Shown: positions 42,947-50,815 of the stretch, piece after piece | How the letters are laid out: each line of letters starts with the position of its first letter | Numbering within the stretch: the first letter of the stretch is position 1 | From: Fulvimonas soli | GTDB lineage: Bacteria; Pseudomonadota; Gammaproteobacteria; Xanthomonadales; Rhodanobacteraceae | NCBI RefSeq assembly: GCF_003148905.1 | Contig: NZ_QGHC01000002.1 | Coordinates: 248,001-312,000, forward strand | Reading direction: 5' to 3' | DNA length: 64,000 nucleotides | Translations under genes and position numbers: made by a program | The notes under the pieces: generated by a model | What the model was told of the DNA's origin: nothing | Database searches by the model: none | The model's input: only the letters and a program-made list of their open reading frames with translations

Positions 42947-43480
42947 TCACTGCCCCGCGGCCGCCGGCGCCTGCATGCGCGCCGCGCGCGCCTCGTCCTC
43001 GCGGATCACGATCTGCCGCTGCGCGTCCAGCTTGCCGCCGAGCAGGGCCAGGGTGAAGTCGGTGGCGTCGTAGTCGCGCAGCAGGCGCAGCTCGCGCGCC
43101 GCCTCGTCCAGCTGCAGCGCGTTGATCGAGCGCTCCACCTCGGCGGTGGCGGCCGGGAACAACTGCTGCAGCGCCTGGCGCGCGGCGGCGTTCTGCGGGT
43201 CGAGCTCCAGCACGCTCAGGTAGAACTCGTAGGCGTTGCTGCCGGCCGGCGCGACCAGGCGTTTCTCGGCGACCGCCTTGCCGGCAAGGTCGAGCAGGAT
43301 GGCCACGCCGTCCTGGTCGCCGCCCGCCGCCGCCGTGGCGTCGCCTTCCCGCGCGGGCGTCCCGCCCCAGCGCTGCCAGCCCCACCAGCCGAGCGCGGCA
43401 AGCGCCAGCGTCGCGGCGAGCGCCACGAGAACGAGGGTCGGCGCACGGCGCGGCGCGGCCACGGAGGCAGGTACGGTCAT
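42947..43480 (-). CDS. hypothetical single-span protein with TPR-like periplasmic domain
   Basis: I do not recognise a named family. The 177 residues start with a basic/Ala segment, one membrane span (LVLVALAATLALAALGWWGW) and an Ala/Gly-rich linker. A helical domain of about 100 residues follows, with LVAPAGSNAYEFYLSVLELDPQNAAARQALQQLFPAATAEVERSINALQLDEAARELRLLRDYD-like TPR pairing. The same helix pattern occurs in the N-terminal parts of some Xanthomonadales TonB-family and kinase proteins, which suggests a scaffold role. It is transcribed convergently with the phosphatase gene. Confidence 0.6.
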   Translation of the reverse strand: MTVPASVAAPRRAPTLVLVALAATLALAALGWWGWQRWGGTPAREGDATAAAGGDQDGVAILLDLAGKAVAEKRLVAPAGSNAYEFYLSVLELDPQNAAARQALQQLFPAATAEVERSINALQLDEAARELRLLRDYDATDFTLALLGGKLDAQRQIVIREDEARAARMQAPAAAGQ

Positions 43481-43606
43481 GGGCGATCGGGGCAGGGGAT
43501 GGATGCGCGCCGGTCGGAACGCCCTGGCGCGTGGCGCACGGTAGCCGCGCCATGTGTCAGCGGGATGACGCGGGCCGCCGCAGGGCCGCGATCGCCGCGG
43601 ACGGCT

Positions 43607-43858
43607 TCAGCGCGTGGCCTTCTCCAGCGCCGCGAGGTAGGCCAGCGCGTGCGCGCGGTCGCCGCCGCACATCGCCGGTTCCGGCCGCAGGCCGGCGCAC
43701 ACCGCCGGCCGGCGCGGGTCGCCGAAGATCGCGCAGCGGTGGTCGGCGGTGAGCTGCACGCAACGCATGCCGGCCGGCTTGCCGTGCGGCATGCCGGGAA
43801 TCGGCGAGCTGATCGAGGGCGCGATGCAGCAGGCGCCGCAGCCGGGGCGGCAGTCCAT
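43607..43858 (-). CDS. YkgJ family cysteine cluster protein
   Basis: This 83-residue protein starts [22 protein letters not shown], the CxxCxxCC metal-cluster motif of the YkgJ/UPF0153 family. Further cysteines lie in [17 protein letters not shown] and MCGG. It probably binds zinc or an iron-sulfur cluster; the function is unknown. The start at 43858 lies 5 bp after the aroE stop, so the two genes are co-transcribed. Confidence 0.88.
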   Translation of the reverse strand: MDCRPGCGACCIAPSISSPIPGMPHGKPAGMRCVQLTADHRCAIFGDPRRPAVCAGLRPEPAMCGGDRAHALAYLAALEKATR

Positions 43859-43863
43859 CGCCG

Positions 43864-44694
43864 TCACCGCCGCGCGCGCAGTTCCGCGTAGACCGGGTCG
43901 GTGTCCGGGCGCACGCCGTGCCACAGCTCGAAGGCGTCGGCCGCGGTCTCCACCAGCATGCCCAGGCCGTCGAAGGCGTAGCGCGCGCCCGCCGCGCGCG
44001 CCCAGGCGAGGAAGCCGGCGGCGGCCTCGCCGTAGGACAGGTCGTAGCACAGCGCGCGTGCGCCGGCGAGCGCGAACGGCAGGTCCAGCGCGTGGCCCAG
44101 CACGCCGGCGGAGGTGGCGTTGACGATCAGGTCGAAGCTGCCGATGTCGGCCAGGTCCTCCCAGTAGCGGGTGTGCGCGCGGGCCGGCTCGCCGATGGCG
44201 TCGGCCAGCGCGTCGGCCGCGGCGGGCGAGCGGTTGACGATGGTCAGCGTGTCCACGCCGGCGTCGAGCAGGTGCCAGGCCACGCCGCGCGCGGCGCCGC
44301 CCGCGCCGAGCAGCAGCGCGGTGTGGCCGCGCAGGTCGACCCGGTGGCGCTCGGTGAGGTCGCGCACCAGCCCCGCGCCGTCGGTGTTGTGCGCGGCCAG
44401 CCGGCCGCCGGGCCGCGGCGTCAGCACGTTGGCGGTGCCGGCGCGGCGCGCGGCCTCGCTGGCCTCGTCGGCCAGCGCCAGCGCGCCGGCCTTGTGCGGC
44501 AGGGTGACGTTGGCGCCCGCGCCGCCGTCGGCGAAGAAGGCGCGCACCGCGTCGGCGAACGCCGCCGGCGCGGCGTCGATGGCGGCGTATTCCAGCGCGA
44601 TGCCGAACTGCCGGGCGAAGGCCTGGTGGATCGCCGGCGACAGCGAATGGCCGATGGGATGGCCGAAAACGGCGTAGCGGGACGGTGCGCTCAT
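43864..44694 (-). CDS. aroE: shikimate dehydrogenase
   Basis: This 276-residue NADPH enzyme reduces 3-dehydroshikimate to shikimate in aromatic amino acid synthesis. It begins [21 protein letters not shown], with catalytic Lys68 in LPHKAGA, Asp105 in HNTDGAGL and the nucleotide site [16 protein letters not shown]. The start at 44694 gives the family length (270-290) and the usual N-terminus. It is followed by the YkgJ gene. Confidence 0.96.
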   Translation of the reverse strand: MSAPSRYAVFGHPIGHSLSPAIHQAFARQFGIALEYAAIDAAPAAFADAVRAFFADGGAGANVTLPHKAGALALADEASEAARRAGTANVLTPRPGGRLAAHNTDGAGLVRDLTERHRVDLRGHTALLLGAGGAARGVAWHLLDAGVDTLTIVNRSPAAADALADAIGEPARAHTRYWEDLADIGSFDLIVNATSAGVLGHALDLPFALAGARALCYDLSYGEAAAGFLAWARAAGARYAFDGLGMLVETAADAFELWHGVRPDTDPVYAELRARR

Positions 44695-44791
44695 CGCGGT
44701 GCTCCGGGAAGGGAACGCCATTGTACGAGTCGCGGCCGTTGAGACGGCGGCGCCGGAAGCTGCCGGCAGGCTTTCCACCGGAGTCGCCGCC

Positions 44792-45007
44792 ATGCCCGTC
44801 CTGATCCGCGAACTGCCCCGCTGGCTGGCGCTGGCCGCCTGCGGCTGGCTGCTGCTCGGCCTGTTCCTGCTGCTGCTCACCCCGCTGCCGGCGCACACCG
44901 CGCGGCTGGGCTGGTCGCCGCTGTTCTGGCTGGCGCTGGCGCCGCTGTCGGTGCTGGCAGGAACGATGCTGCGCGGGGGATTCGCGCGGGTGGCGCGGGA
45001 GATTTGA
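44792..45007 (+). CDS. small two-span membrane protein
   Basis: This 71-residue hypothetical protein has two hydrophobic segments ([19 protein letters not shown] and [17 protein letters not shown]) joined by a short loop, with a basic tail. The Met at 44792 follows CGGAGTCGCCGC, whereas the longer frame from 44699 has no membrane character upstream. No family is recognised. It is divergent from aroE and convergent with the RimK-like gene. Confidence 0.6.
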   Translation: MPVLIRELPRWLALAACGWLLLGLFLLLLTPLPAHTARLGWSPLFWLALAPLSVLAGTMLRGGFARVAREI

Positions 45008-45078
45008 TCGCGTCGGCCACGGGTGGCGCGTCGGCTCCAGACAATGGAGCTTGCCGCAAGCGCGGCCCCTCACCCCGG

Positions 45079-45101
45079 CCCTCTCCCCGGAGGGTAGAGG
45101 G
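45079..45101 (-). terminator. GC hairpin at the end of the RimK-like gene
   Basis: CCCTCTCCCC-GGA-GGGTAGAGGG forms a near-perfect stem 6 bp beyond the RimK-like stop. It is related to the two hairpins ending the SLC13 gene (14209-14292). There is no T-run. Confidence 0.55.
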
Positions 45102-45106
45102 AGCGG

Positions 45107-46591
45107 TCAGCGGCGGATGCCGAGGCGCTTGTGCTCCATCCGGCGCAGGAACTCCTGCATCACGCGGCGGTACAGGTCCTCGCCGAGGTAGACGTCCTCC
45201 ACGCCGGCGTCGATCGAGGGGTTGTCGTTCACCTCGATCACCACCGGCCTGTCGCCGACCTGCTTGAGGTCGACGCCGTACAGGCCGTCGCCGATCGCGT
45301 GGGTGGCCTTGAGCGCCAGCTTCACCACCTCGGCCGGGGCGTCGCGCACCGGGATGGTCTCGAAGCCGCCGGACTTGGCGGTGCCCTTGGCGCCGTGGTT
45401 GTAGATCTGCCAGTGGCCGCGCGACATGTAGTACTTGCAGGCGTACAGCGGCTCGCGGTTGAGCACGCCGATGCGCCAGTCGAACTCGGTGTAGACGAAC
45501 TCCTGCACCAGCAGCAGCGCGCTGTGCTGGAACAGCTCGCCGGCGGCCTTCTCCAGCCCGGCGGCGTCCTCGACCTTGACCACGCCGCGCGAGAACGAGC
45601 CGTCCGGGATCTTCAGCACCAGCGGGAAGCCCAGCTTGCCGGCCACCTCGCGCATGCCCTTGGCGTCGTCGCGGTAGAGGATCTCGGTGCGCGGCACCGC
45701 CAGCTTGCGCGAGACCATCAGGTCGTTGAGGAAGATCTTGTTCGTGCAGCGCAGGATCGAGGCCGGGTCGTCGATCACCACCATGCCCTCCTTCTCCGCG
45801 CGGTGGGCGAAGCGGTAGGTGTGGTTGTCGCTGGCGGTGGTCTCGCGGATGAACAGGCCGTCGTACTCGGCCAGGCGCTGGTAGTCGTTCTTGCCGATCG
45901 GGTCGACCTCGATGCCCAGCTCCTTGCCGGCCTCGACGAAGGACTTCAGCGCCTTCCGGTTGGACGGCGGCATCGCCTCGTTGGGGTCGACCAGCATCGC
46001 CAGGTCGTAGCGGTAGCGCTTGCGCGCGCGCGGCTTGCGCCACAGCTTCTTGGAGAAGCGGTCCAGCGACTCGGCGAAGGCGTCCTCCTGCGCGTCGTCC
46101 AGCATGTGCAGGCCCACCGGCCGGATCGAGGCCACCTGCCACACCCGCTCGCGCTCGAACTCGATGCGCAGCAGCGGGCAGGGGAACATCTCGAACACCT
46201 GCCGCGCCAGGTCCTGCAGCGCGGGGTAGGCGGTCTCGCCGAAGTACACCAGGATGCCGAAGTCGGTGGTGTCGCGGCCGCCGGCGGGCAGGAAGTGGGT
46301 GAGCTTCTGGTTGAGGTCGTCGATGTCCAGGCCGTACAGCGAGCGCCGGCGCAGGTCGTTCACCGTGCGCACCGAGGGCAGCACGCGGTGCCCGCGCGCC
46401 TCGGCCAGCAGCGACACGTAGTAGCCGGTGCCCAGGTACTTGTAGCTGCGGCACAGGTTGATGACGTGGGTGCGCTCCTCGTCGGCGCCCACCGGCTCGC
46501 GCAGGTAGTCCATCGCGCTGACCACGTCCACGGACGGGTAGTAGGCGCTCCAGTCGGAAGCTTTCTCGACGACGATGACGAGGCGGGTCAT
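45107..46591 (-). CDS. RimK-like ATP-grasp ligase with RLAN N-terminal domain
   Basis: This 494-residue protein has an N-terminal RLAN-type domain (about residues 1-160; SDWSAYYPSVDVVSAMDYL, INLCRSYKYLGTGYYVSLLAEARGH). An ATP-grasp ligase domain covers about 270-490, with PLVLKIPDGSFSRGVVKVED, LLVQEFVYTEFDWRIGVLNREPLYACKYY and VIEVNDNPSIDAGVEDV. It should ligate an amino acid or amine to a carboxylate with ATP, like RimK, but the RLAN class is distinct and its substrate is not known. The divergent GNAT gene is a likely partner, since ATP-grasp/GNAT pairs recur in bacteria. Confidence 0.9.
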   Translation of the reverse strand: MTRLVIVVEKASDWSAYYPSVDVVSAMDYLREPVGADEERTHVINLCRSYKYLGTGYYVSLLAEARGHRVLPSVRTVNDLRRRSLYGLDIDDLNQKLTHFLPAGGRDTTDFGILVYFGETAYPALQDLARQVFEMFPCPLLRIEFERERVWQVASIRPVGLHMLDDAQEDAFAESLDRFSKKLWRKPRARKRYRYDLAMLVDPNEAMPPSNRKALKSFVEAGKELGIEVDPIGKNDYQRLAEYDGLFIRETTASDNHTYRFAHRAEKEGMVVIDDPASILRCTNKIFLNDLMVSRKLAVPRTEILYRDDAKGMREVAGKLGFPLVLKIPDGSFSRGVVKVEDAAGLEKAAGELFQHSALLLVQEFVYTEFDWRIGVLNREPLYACKYYMSRGHWQIYNHGAKGTAKSGGFETIPVRDAPAEVVKLALKATHAIGDGLYGVDLKQVGDRPVVIEVNDNPSIDAGVEDVYLGEDLYRRVMQEFLRRMEHKRLGIRR

Positions 46592-46792
46592 GGCACCTTA
46601 GGGAGGTGGCGGGTGGAGTGTCGTCGCGTGGGGGAAACGGGCGGCACGGGCGCAAGGCGCGCAGTGTCGCATAGCTGTCGCGGCGCACAAGCGGCGGCGC
46701 TGAAGCGGGCTTGAACGACCCGCGTGGTGCGTTCGGCCGCGCTGCTCTACAGTGCCGCGCTTCGTCCGTCCCTGCGCCGCCGGGAAGCCGCC

Positions 46793-47266
46793 ATGCCCCC
46801 ATCGCCAGCCACCGCCGACGTGCGGGTACGCCGCGCCGAGCCGTCCGACCTGGACGACCTGGTCGCGCTCGAGAACGCCAGCTTCGACAGCGACCGGCTC
46901 AGCCGCGCGCAGTACCGCCGCCACCTGGACAGCGCCACCGCCCGCGTGCTGGTGGCCAGCGCCAACCGCCGCCGCTTCCTCGGCACCGCGGTGGTGTTCT
47001 TCCGCAAGGGCGCCGCGGTGGCGCGGCTGTACTCGCTGGCGACGCGGCCCGAGGCGCGCGGCAAGGGCGTGGGCTCGGCGCTGCTCGCCGCCGCCGCCGA
47101 GGCCGCGCGCCGCCACGGCTGCCGCGCGCTGCGGCTGGAAGTGCGCACCGGCAACGCCGACGCGATCCGCCTGTACGAACGGCACGGCTTCCGCCGCATC
47201 GGCCGCCGCGCCGCCTACTACGAGGACGGCGCCGACGCCTGGCGCTACGAGCTGGCGCTGGACTGA
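46793..47266 (+). CDS. GNAT family N-acetyltransferase
   Basis: This 157-residue acetyl-CoA-dependent acetyltransferase has acetyl-CoA loop RGKGVG at residues 89-94, preceded by the beta-4 strand VARLYSLATRPEA and followed by LRLEVRTGNADAIRLYERHGFRRIGRR, typical of the RimI-like group. The Met at 46793 is chosen; a frame from 46724 adds an Arg-rich stretch without conserved features. It is divergent from the RimK-like gene across about 200 bp. In relatives the GNAT is fused to a peptidase C39-like domain; that domain is absent here. Confidence 0.88.
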   Translation: MPPSPATADVRVRRAEPSDLDDLVALENASFDSDRLSRAQYRRHLDSATARVLVASANRRRFLGTAVVFFRKGAAVARLYSLATRPEARGKGVGSALLAAAAEAARRHGCRALRLEVRTGNADAIRLYERHGFRRIGRRAAYYEDGADAWRYELALD

Positions 47267-47277
47267 GGCCGCGCCGC

Positions 47278-47970
47278 TCAGCCGCCCAGCGGCGCGGCCA
47301 GCCGCTGCGCGGTGGCCTCGTCCGGGCGCGCCACCAGCGCGCCGGTGCGCATCAGGCCGACCGTGTAGTGGCCCTGGTCGACCAGCGGCAGGAAGGCGCC
47401 GCTGCCGTACACCGCATCCACTTCCGGCAGCCACTGCGGATAGCGGCGGCGCAGGGCCAGCAGGTCGAACGCGCCGGCCGGGGCGAAGCCGACCACCGTG
47501 CGCGGCGCCTGCGCCTCCTGCGCAGGGTCGTCGTAGCGGCCGTCCACGCGGTCGAGCCGGTACAGCGGCGGCGCGCCGGCGAGCAGGGCCGGCAACTTCC
47601 ACTTCACCACCACCGCCTCGACGCGGAAGGCGTCGCCGGCCAGCTCCAGCCGCCGCGTGGCGCCGTCGGGCCAGGTGAGGACGAGCGCCCAGCGCTGCGG
47701 CGAGAGGATGCGCGCGTCCACCTCCAGCACCGGCCGCTCCTCCGCCAGCAGGCGGTAGCCGCGCAGCGCCAGCCCCGCACCGAGCAGCAGCAGCCCCAGG
47801 CCCAGGCCGACCAGCAGCAGCAGGAAGCGCCCGCTGGCGGCCAGCGGGCGGTGCTCGCGGCGGTGGCGCAGCATCGCCGCCAGCTGCAGCAGGGCGAACA
47901 GCAACGCCAGCCCCGCCAGCGCGAGCAGCAGGGTCATCGGCAAACGGATCAGGGTCGACCAGTCGTCCAT
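47278..47970 (-). CDS. conserved membrane protein with two N-terminal spans
   Basis: This 230-residue protein has two membrane segments (LPMTLLLALAGLALLFALLQLA and GRFLLLLVGLGLGLLLLGAGLAL). A periplasmic or cytosolic beta-rich domain of about 150 residues follows (ALVLTWPDGATRRLELAGDAFRVEAVVVKW, then SGAFLPLVDQGHYTVGLMRTGALVAR). Homologues in Xanthomonadales are often labelled multidrug transporter, but no transporter motif is visible and I do not support that name. It is divergent from lptM. Confidence 0.7.
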   Translation of the reverse strand: MDDWSTLIRLPMTLLLALAGLALLFALLQLAAMLRHRREHRPLAASGRFLLLLVGLGLGLLLLGAGLALRGYRLLAEERPVLEVDARILSPQRWALVLTWPDGATRRLELAGDAFRVEAVVVKWKLPALLAGAPPLYRLDRVDGRYDDPAQEAQAPRTVVGFAPAGAFDLLALRRRYPQWLPEVDAVYGSGAFLPLVDQGHYTVGLMRTGALVARPDEATAQRLAAPLGG

Positions 47971-48022
47971 GCGGGGAACTCGCCAACGGCAACGCGCCCG
48001 ATCATAGCGGGACGGCGCTGGC

Positions 48023-48028
48023 TATACT
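48023..48028 (+). promoter_or_regulatory. -10 element of the lptM-dapF unit
   Basis: TATACT (48023-48028) stands 24 nt before the lptM ATG. No -35 is convincing. It would read lptM, dapF, DUF484 and xerC, which are closely spaced. Confidence 0.45.
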
Positions 48029-48052
48029 CCGGCCATTTCCGGGATTTCCGCC

Positions 48053-48214
48053 ATGCGCCGACTGCTTCCGCTCCTGCTCTGCCTGCTGCCCTTCCTCCTC
48101 GCCGGCTGCGGCAACAAGGGCCCGCTGTTCCTGCCGCCGCCCAAGCCCGCGCCGGCTGCCTCGGCGCCCGCGCCCGCCGCCACCGCGCCGGCGCCGGCCG
48201 GGCAGGCGCACTGA
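48053..48214 (+). CDS. lptM: LPS translocon maturation chaperone LptM (YifL-like lipoprotein)
   Basis: This 53-residue lipoprotein has signal RRLLPLLLCLLPFLLAG, lipobox ending at Cys19, and the diagnostic CGNKGPLFLPPP after it, then an Ala/Pro tail. LptM helps disulfide maturation of the LptD outer-membrane LPS translocon. It lies 8 bp before dapF, exactly as yifL precedes dapF in other gammaproteobacteria, which confirms the call despite its small size. Confidence 0.9.
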   Translation: MRRLLPLLLCLLPFLLAGCGNKGPLFLPPPKPAPAASAPAPAATAPAPAGQAH

Positions 48215-48222
48215 ACGCGCCG

Positions 48223-49068
48223 ATGCCCCTGCGCTTTTCCAAGATGCACGGCATCGGCAACGACTTCGTCGTGCTCGACTGCCGCGACCGCGCCTTCCCG
48301 CTGGACACGGCGGCGATCCGCGCGATGGCCGACCGCCACACCGGCATCGGCTTCGACCAGCTGCTCAGCGTGGAGCCGGCGCGCGATGCGTCGTGCGCGT
48401 TCTACTACGGCATCTGGAACGCCGACGGCAGCCCGTCCGGGCAATGCGGCAACGGCGTGCGCTGCGTGGCCGCCTGGCTGCACCGCGCCGGCGCACTGGA
48501 GCTCGGCCGGACGGTGCGCATCGAGAGCCCGTCCGGCGCGGTCGCGGTGCGCCTGCTCGGCCCGCGCGAGGCGGCGGTGGACATGGGCGAGCCGGCGTTC
48601 GCCCCCGCGCGCGTGCCGTTCCAGGCCGAGGCCGAGGCCGACCGCTACGCGATCGACGTGGCCGGCCGTGCCCTGGACATCGGCGCGGTGTCGATGGGCA
48701 ACCCGCACGCGGTGGTCGAGGTGGACGACCTCGACGCGCCCGCGCTGGACGAGCTCGGTCCGCGGCTGACCGCGCACGCGCGCTTCCCCGCGGGCGCCAA
48801 CGCCGGCTTCGTGCGCAGGCTCGACCGCGCCCACCTGCGCCTGCGCGTGCACGAGCGCGGCAGCGGCTGGACGCTGGCCTGCGGCACCGGCGCCTGCGCC
48901 GCGATGGCGGTGCTGCGCCGGCGCGGCGAGGTCGACGCCAGCGTGGAAGTGGCGCTGCCCGGCGGCCGCCTGCGCATCGACTGGGCCGGCCCCGGCCACA
49001 CGCTGTGGATGACCGGCCCGGCCGCCTTCGCCTTCGAGGGCGAATGGCCCGGCGCGCCCGCGCATTGA
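48223..49068 (+). CDS. dapF: diaminopimelate epimerase
   Basis: This 281-residue cofactor-free racemase converts LL- to meso-diaminopimelate for lysine and peptidoglycan. The two catalytic cysteines are Cys75 in QCGNGVRC and Cys220 in LACGTGACA. The start PLRFSKMHGIGNDFVVLD is typical. It follows lptM by 8 bp, and the DUF484 gene begins about 70 bp later. Confidence 0.97.
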   Translation: MPLRFSKMHGIGNDFVVLDCRDRAFPLDTAAIRAMADRHTGIGFDQLLSVEPARDASCAFYYGIWNADGSPSGQCGNGVRCVAAWLHRAGALELGRTVRIESPSGAVAVRLLGPREAAVDMGEPAFAPARVPFQAEAEADRYAIDVAGRALDIGAVSMGNPHAVVEVDDLDAPALDELGPRLTAHARFPAGANAGFVRRLDRAHLRLRVHERGSGWTLACGTGACAAMAVLRRRGEVDASVEVALPGGRLRIDWAGPGHTLWMTGPAAFAFEGEWPGAPAH

Positions 49069-49138
49069 TGCGCGGCCGCCGGCGTCGCACACTGCGGGCG
49101 GAAGCCCGTTCCGTCCTTCGCTTTCCAAGGCAGTCCGC

Positions 49139-49825
49139 ATGACCGACACCCTGCTCGACGAGATGCCCAGCGCCACCGCGGTGGCCGCCTATCTCAAGCG
49201 CCACCCGCAGTTCCTCAGCGACTACCCGGAACTGGCCGCGCAGCTCACCCTGCCGCGCGGCGAAGGCTCGGTCGCCTCGCTGGCGGCCTACCAGCTGCAG
49301 CAGCTGCGCGAGAAGAACGCCGAGCTCGAGCGCCGGCTGGCCGAGCTGGTCGCCATCGCCGCCGAGAACGAGAAGCTGATGCAGCGCGTGCACGAGCTCA
49401 ACGTGACCATGCTGCGCGCCGCCACCCCGGCGGTCGCCGCGCGCAGCGTGATCAGCAAGCTCGCCGCGGACTTCCACATCGAGCAGGTGCGCCTGCTGCT
49501 GTTCGGCAACCAGCTCGGCCTGCCGCCGGCGGACTGGCTGCTGGTGGAGCCGCGCGGCCGCGGCGCGGTGCCGGAGTTCGCCAGCTTCCTGGCCAACCAC
49601 GAGCCGATCGTCGGGCGGCTCTCCGCCGAGCGGCTGTACCGCCTGTTCGGCGAACAGGCGCCGCAGGTGCACTCGGCCGCGGTGATGCCGCTGGGCGAGC
49701 AGGGCCTGCTCGCGCTGGGCAGCGCCAGCGCCGACCATTTCCAGCCCGGCATGGGCACGCTGTTCCTGAAGATGATCGCGGCCACCGTCAGCGCCGCGCT
49801 CACCCGCTCGCAGGAACTGGCCTGA
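49139..49825 (+). CDS. DUF484 family protein
   Basis: This 228-residue cytosolic protein of the DUF484 family has the N-terminal VAAYLKRHPQFLSDYPELAAQLTLP, a coiled coil near residues 55-100 (LQQLREKNAELERRLAELVAIAAENEKLMQRVHEL) and a GAF-like C-terminal half (FGEQAPQVHSAAVMPLGEQGLLALGSASADHFQPGMGTLFL). It lies between dapF and xerC as in other gammaproteobacteria. Its function is unknown. Confidence 0.92.
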   Translation: MTDTLLDEMPSATAVAAYLKRHPQFLSDYPELAAQLTLPRGEGSVASLAAYQLQQLREKNAELERRLAELVAIAAENEKLMQRVHELNVTMLRAATPAVAARSVISKLAADFHIEQVRLLLFGNQLGLPPADWLLVEPRGRGAVPEFASFLANHEPIVGRLSAERLYRLFGEQAPQVHSAAVMPLGEQGLLALGSASADHFQPGMGTLFLKMIAATVSAALTRSQELA

Positions 49826-49836
49826 GCGACGCGACG

Positions 49837-50724
49837 ATGGCGCCGCGCGCGCAGGTCGAGGCTTGGCTGGCGCGGCTGGCCGGCGAGCGCCAGGCCTCGG
49901 CGCACACCGTCGCCGCCTACCGCCGCGACCTGGACAAGCTGCTGGCGTGGATGGAGGCGCGGGGCATGGCCGGCTTCGACGCGCTCGACCCGCACCGGCT
50001 GCGCGCCTTCGTCGCCGCCGAGCACCGCGGCGGGCTGTCGCCGAAGAGCCTGCAGCGCCTGCTCTCCTCCTGCCGCAGCCTGTTCCGCCACCTCACGCGC
50101 GAGGGCGCGCTCGCGCACGATCCGGCCGCCGGCGTGCGCGGCCCCAAGGTGCACCGCAAGCTGCCCGAGGTGCTCGACGTGGACGAGGCCGCCGCGCTGG
50201 TCGGGCACGCCGGCGACGGCGCGCTGGCGCTGCGCGACCGCGCGATGCTGGAGCTGTTCTATTCCTCCGGCCTGCGCCTGTCCGAGCTGACCGGCCTGCG
50301 CTGGGGCGACCTCGACCTCGACGGCGGCGAGGTGCGCGTGCTCGGCAAGGGCCGCAAGACGCGCATCGTGCCGGTCGGCCGCCACGCGGTGGCCGCGCTG
50401 CGCGCGCTGGCCGCGGCCGAGGGCGGCGCGCCTGCAGCGCCGGTGTTCCGCGGCCGCGGCGGCGCGCCGATCAGCCCGCGCACCGTGCAGGCGCGCCTGC
50501 AGCGCCTCGCGCTGGCGCAGGGCTTCGCCAAGCGCGTGCACCCGCACCTGCTGCGCCATACCTTCGCCAGCCACATGCTGGAATCCTCCGGCGACCTGCG
50601 CGCGGTGCAGGAGCTGCTCGGCCACGCCGACATCGCCACCACGCAGATCTATACCCACCTGGACTTCCAGCACCTGGCGAAGGTGTACGACGCGGCGCAT
50701 CCGCGCGCGCGGCGGCGCGGCTGA
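49837..50724 (+). CDS. xerC: tyrosine recombinase XerC
   Basis: This 295-residue site-specific recombinase acts with XerD at dif to resolve chromosome dimers. The SAM-like N-terminal domain covers residues 1-100 and the catalytic domain follows, with all active residues: Arg147, Lys171, His237, Arg240, His263 and the nucleophile Tyr272. It is 11 bp after the DUF484 gene and forms one unit with lptM, dapF and DUF484. In related genomes hslVU follows directly; here a TonB receptor gene intervenes. Confidence 0.97.
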   Translation: MAPRAQVEAWLARLAGERQASAHTVAAYRRDLDKLLAWMEARGMAGFDALDPHRLRAFVAAEHRGGLSPKSLQRLLSSCRSLFRHLTREGALAHDPAAGVRGPKVHRKLPEVLDVDEAAALVGHAGDGALALRDRAMLELFYSSGLRLSELTGLRWGDLDLDGGEVRVLGKGRKTRIVPVGRHAVAALRALAAAEGGAPAAPVFRGRGGAPISPRTVQARLQRLALAQGFAKRVHPHLLRHTFASHMLESSGDLRAVQELLGHADIATTQIYTHLDFQHLAKVYDAAHPRARRRG

Positions 50725-50732
50725 GGCTGTGC

Positions 50733-50763
50733 AAAAAAAGGGCCGCCGCATCGCGCGGCGGCC
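50733..50763 (-). terminator. Rho-independent terminator of the second TonB receptor
   Basis: On the minus strand GGCCGCCGC-GCGAT-GCGGCGGCC (50741-50763) is followed by CTTTTTTT, 52 bp after the receptor stop at 50816. Confidence 0.9.
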
Positions 50764-50815
50764 AATCCGGGGAGTAACGCCGGCCCTCTGCGGGGCCGGG
50801 GGAAGAACGCCGCGG

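Noticed and set aside
47278-47970. Annotation as multidrug transporter
   Set aside because: There are only two membrane spans and no transporter motif.
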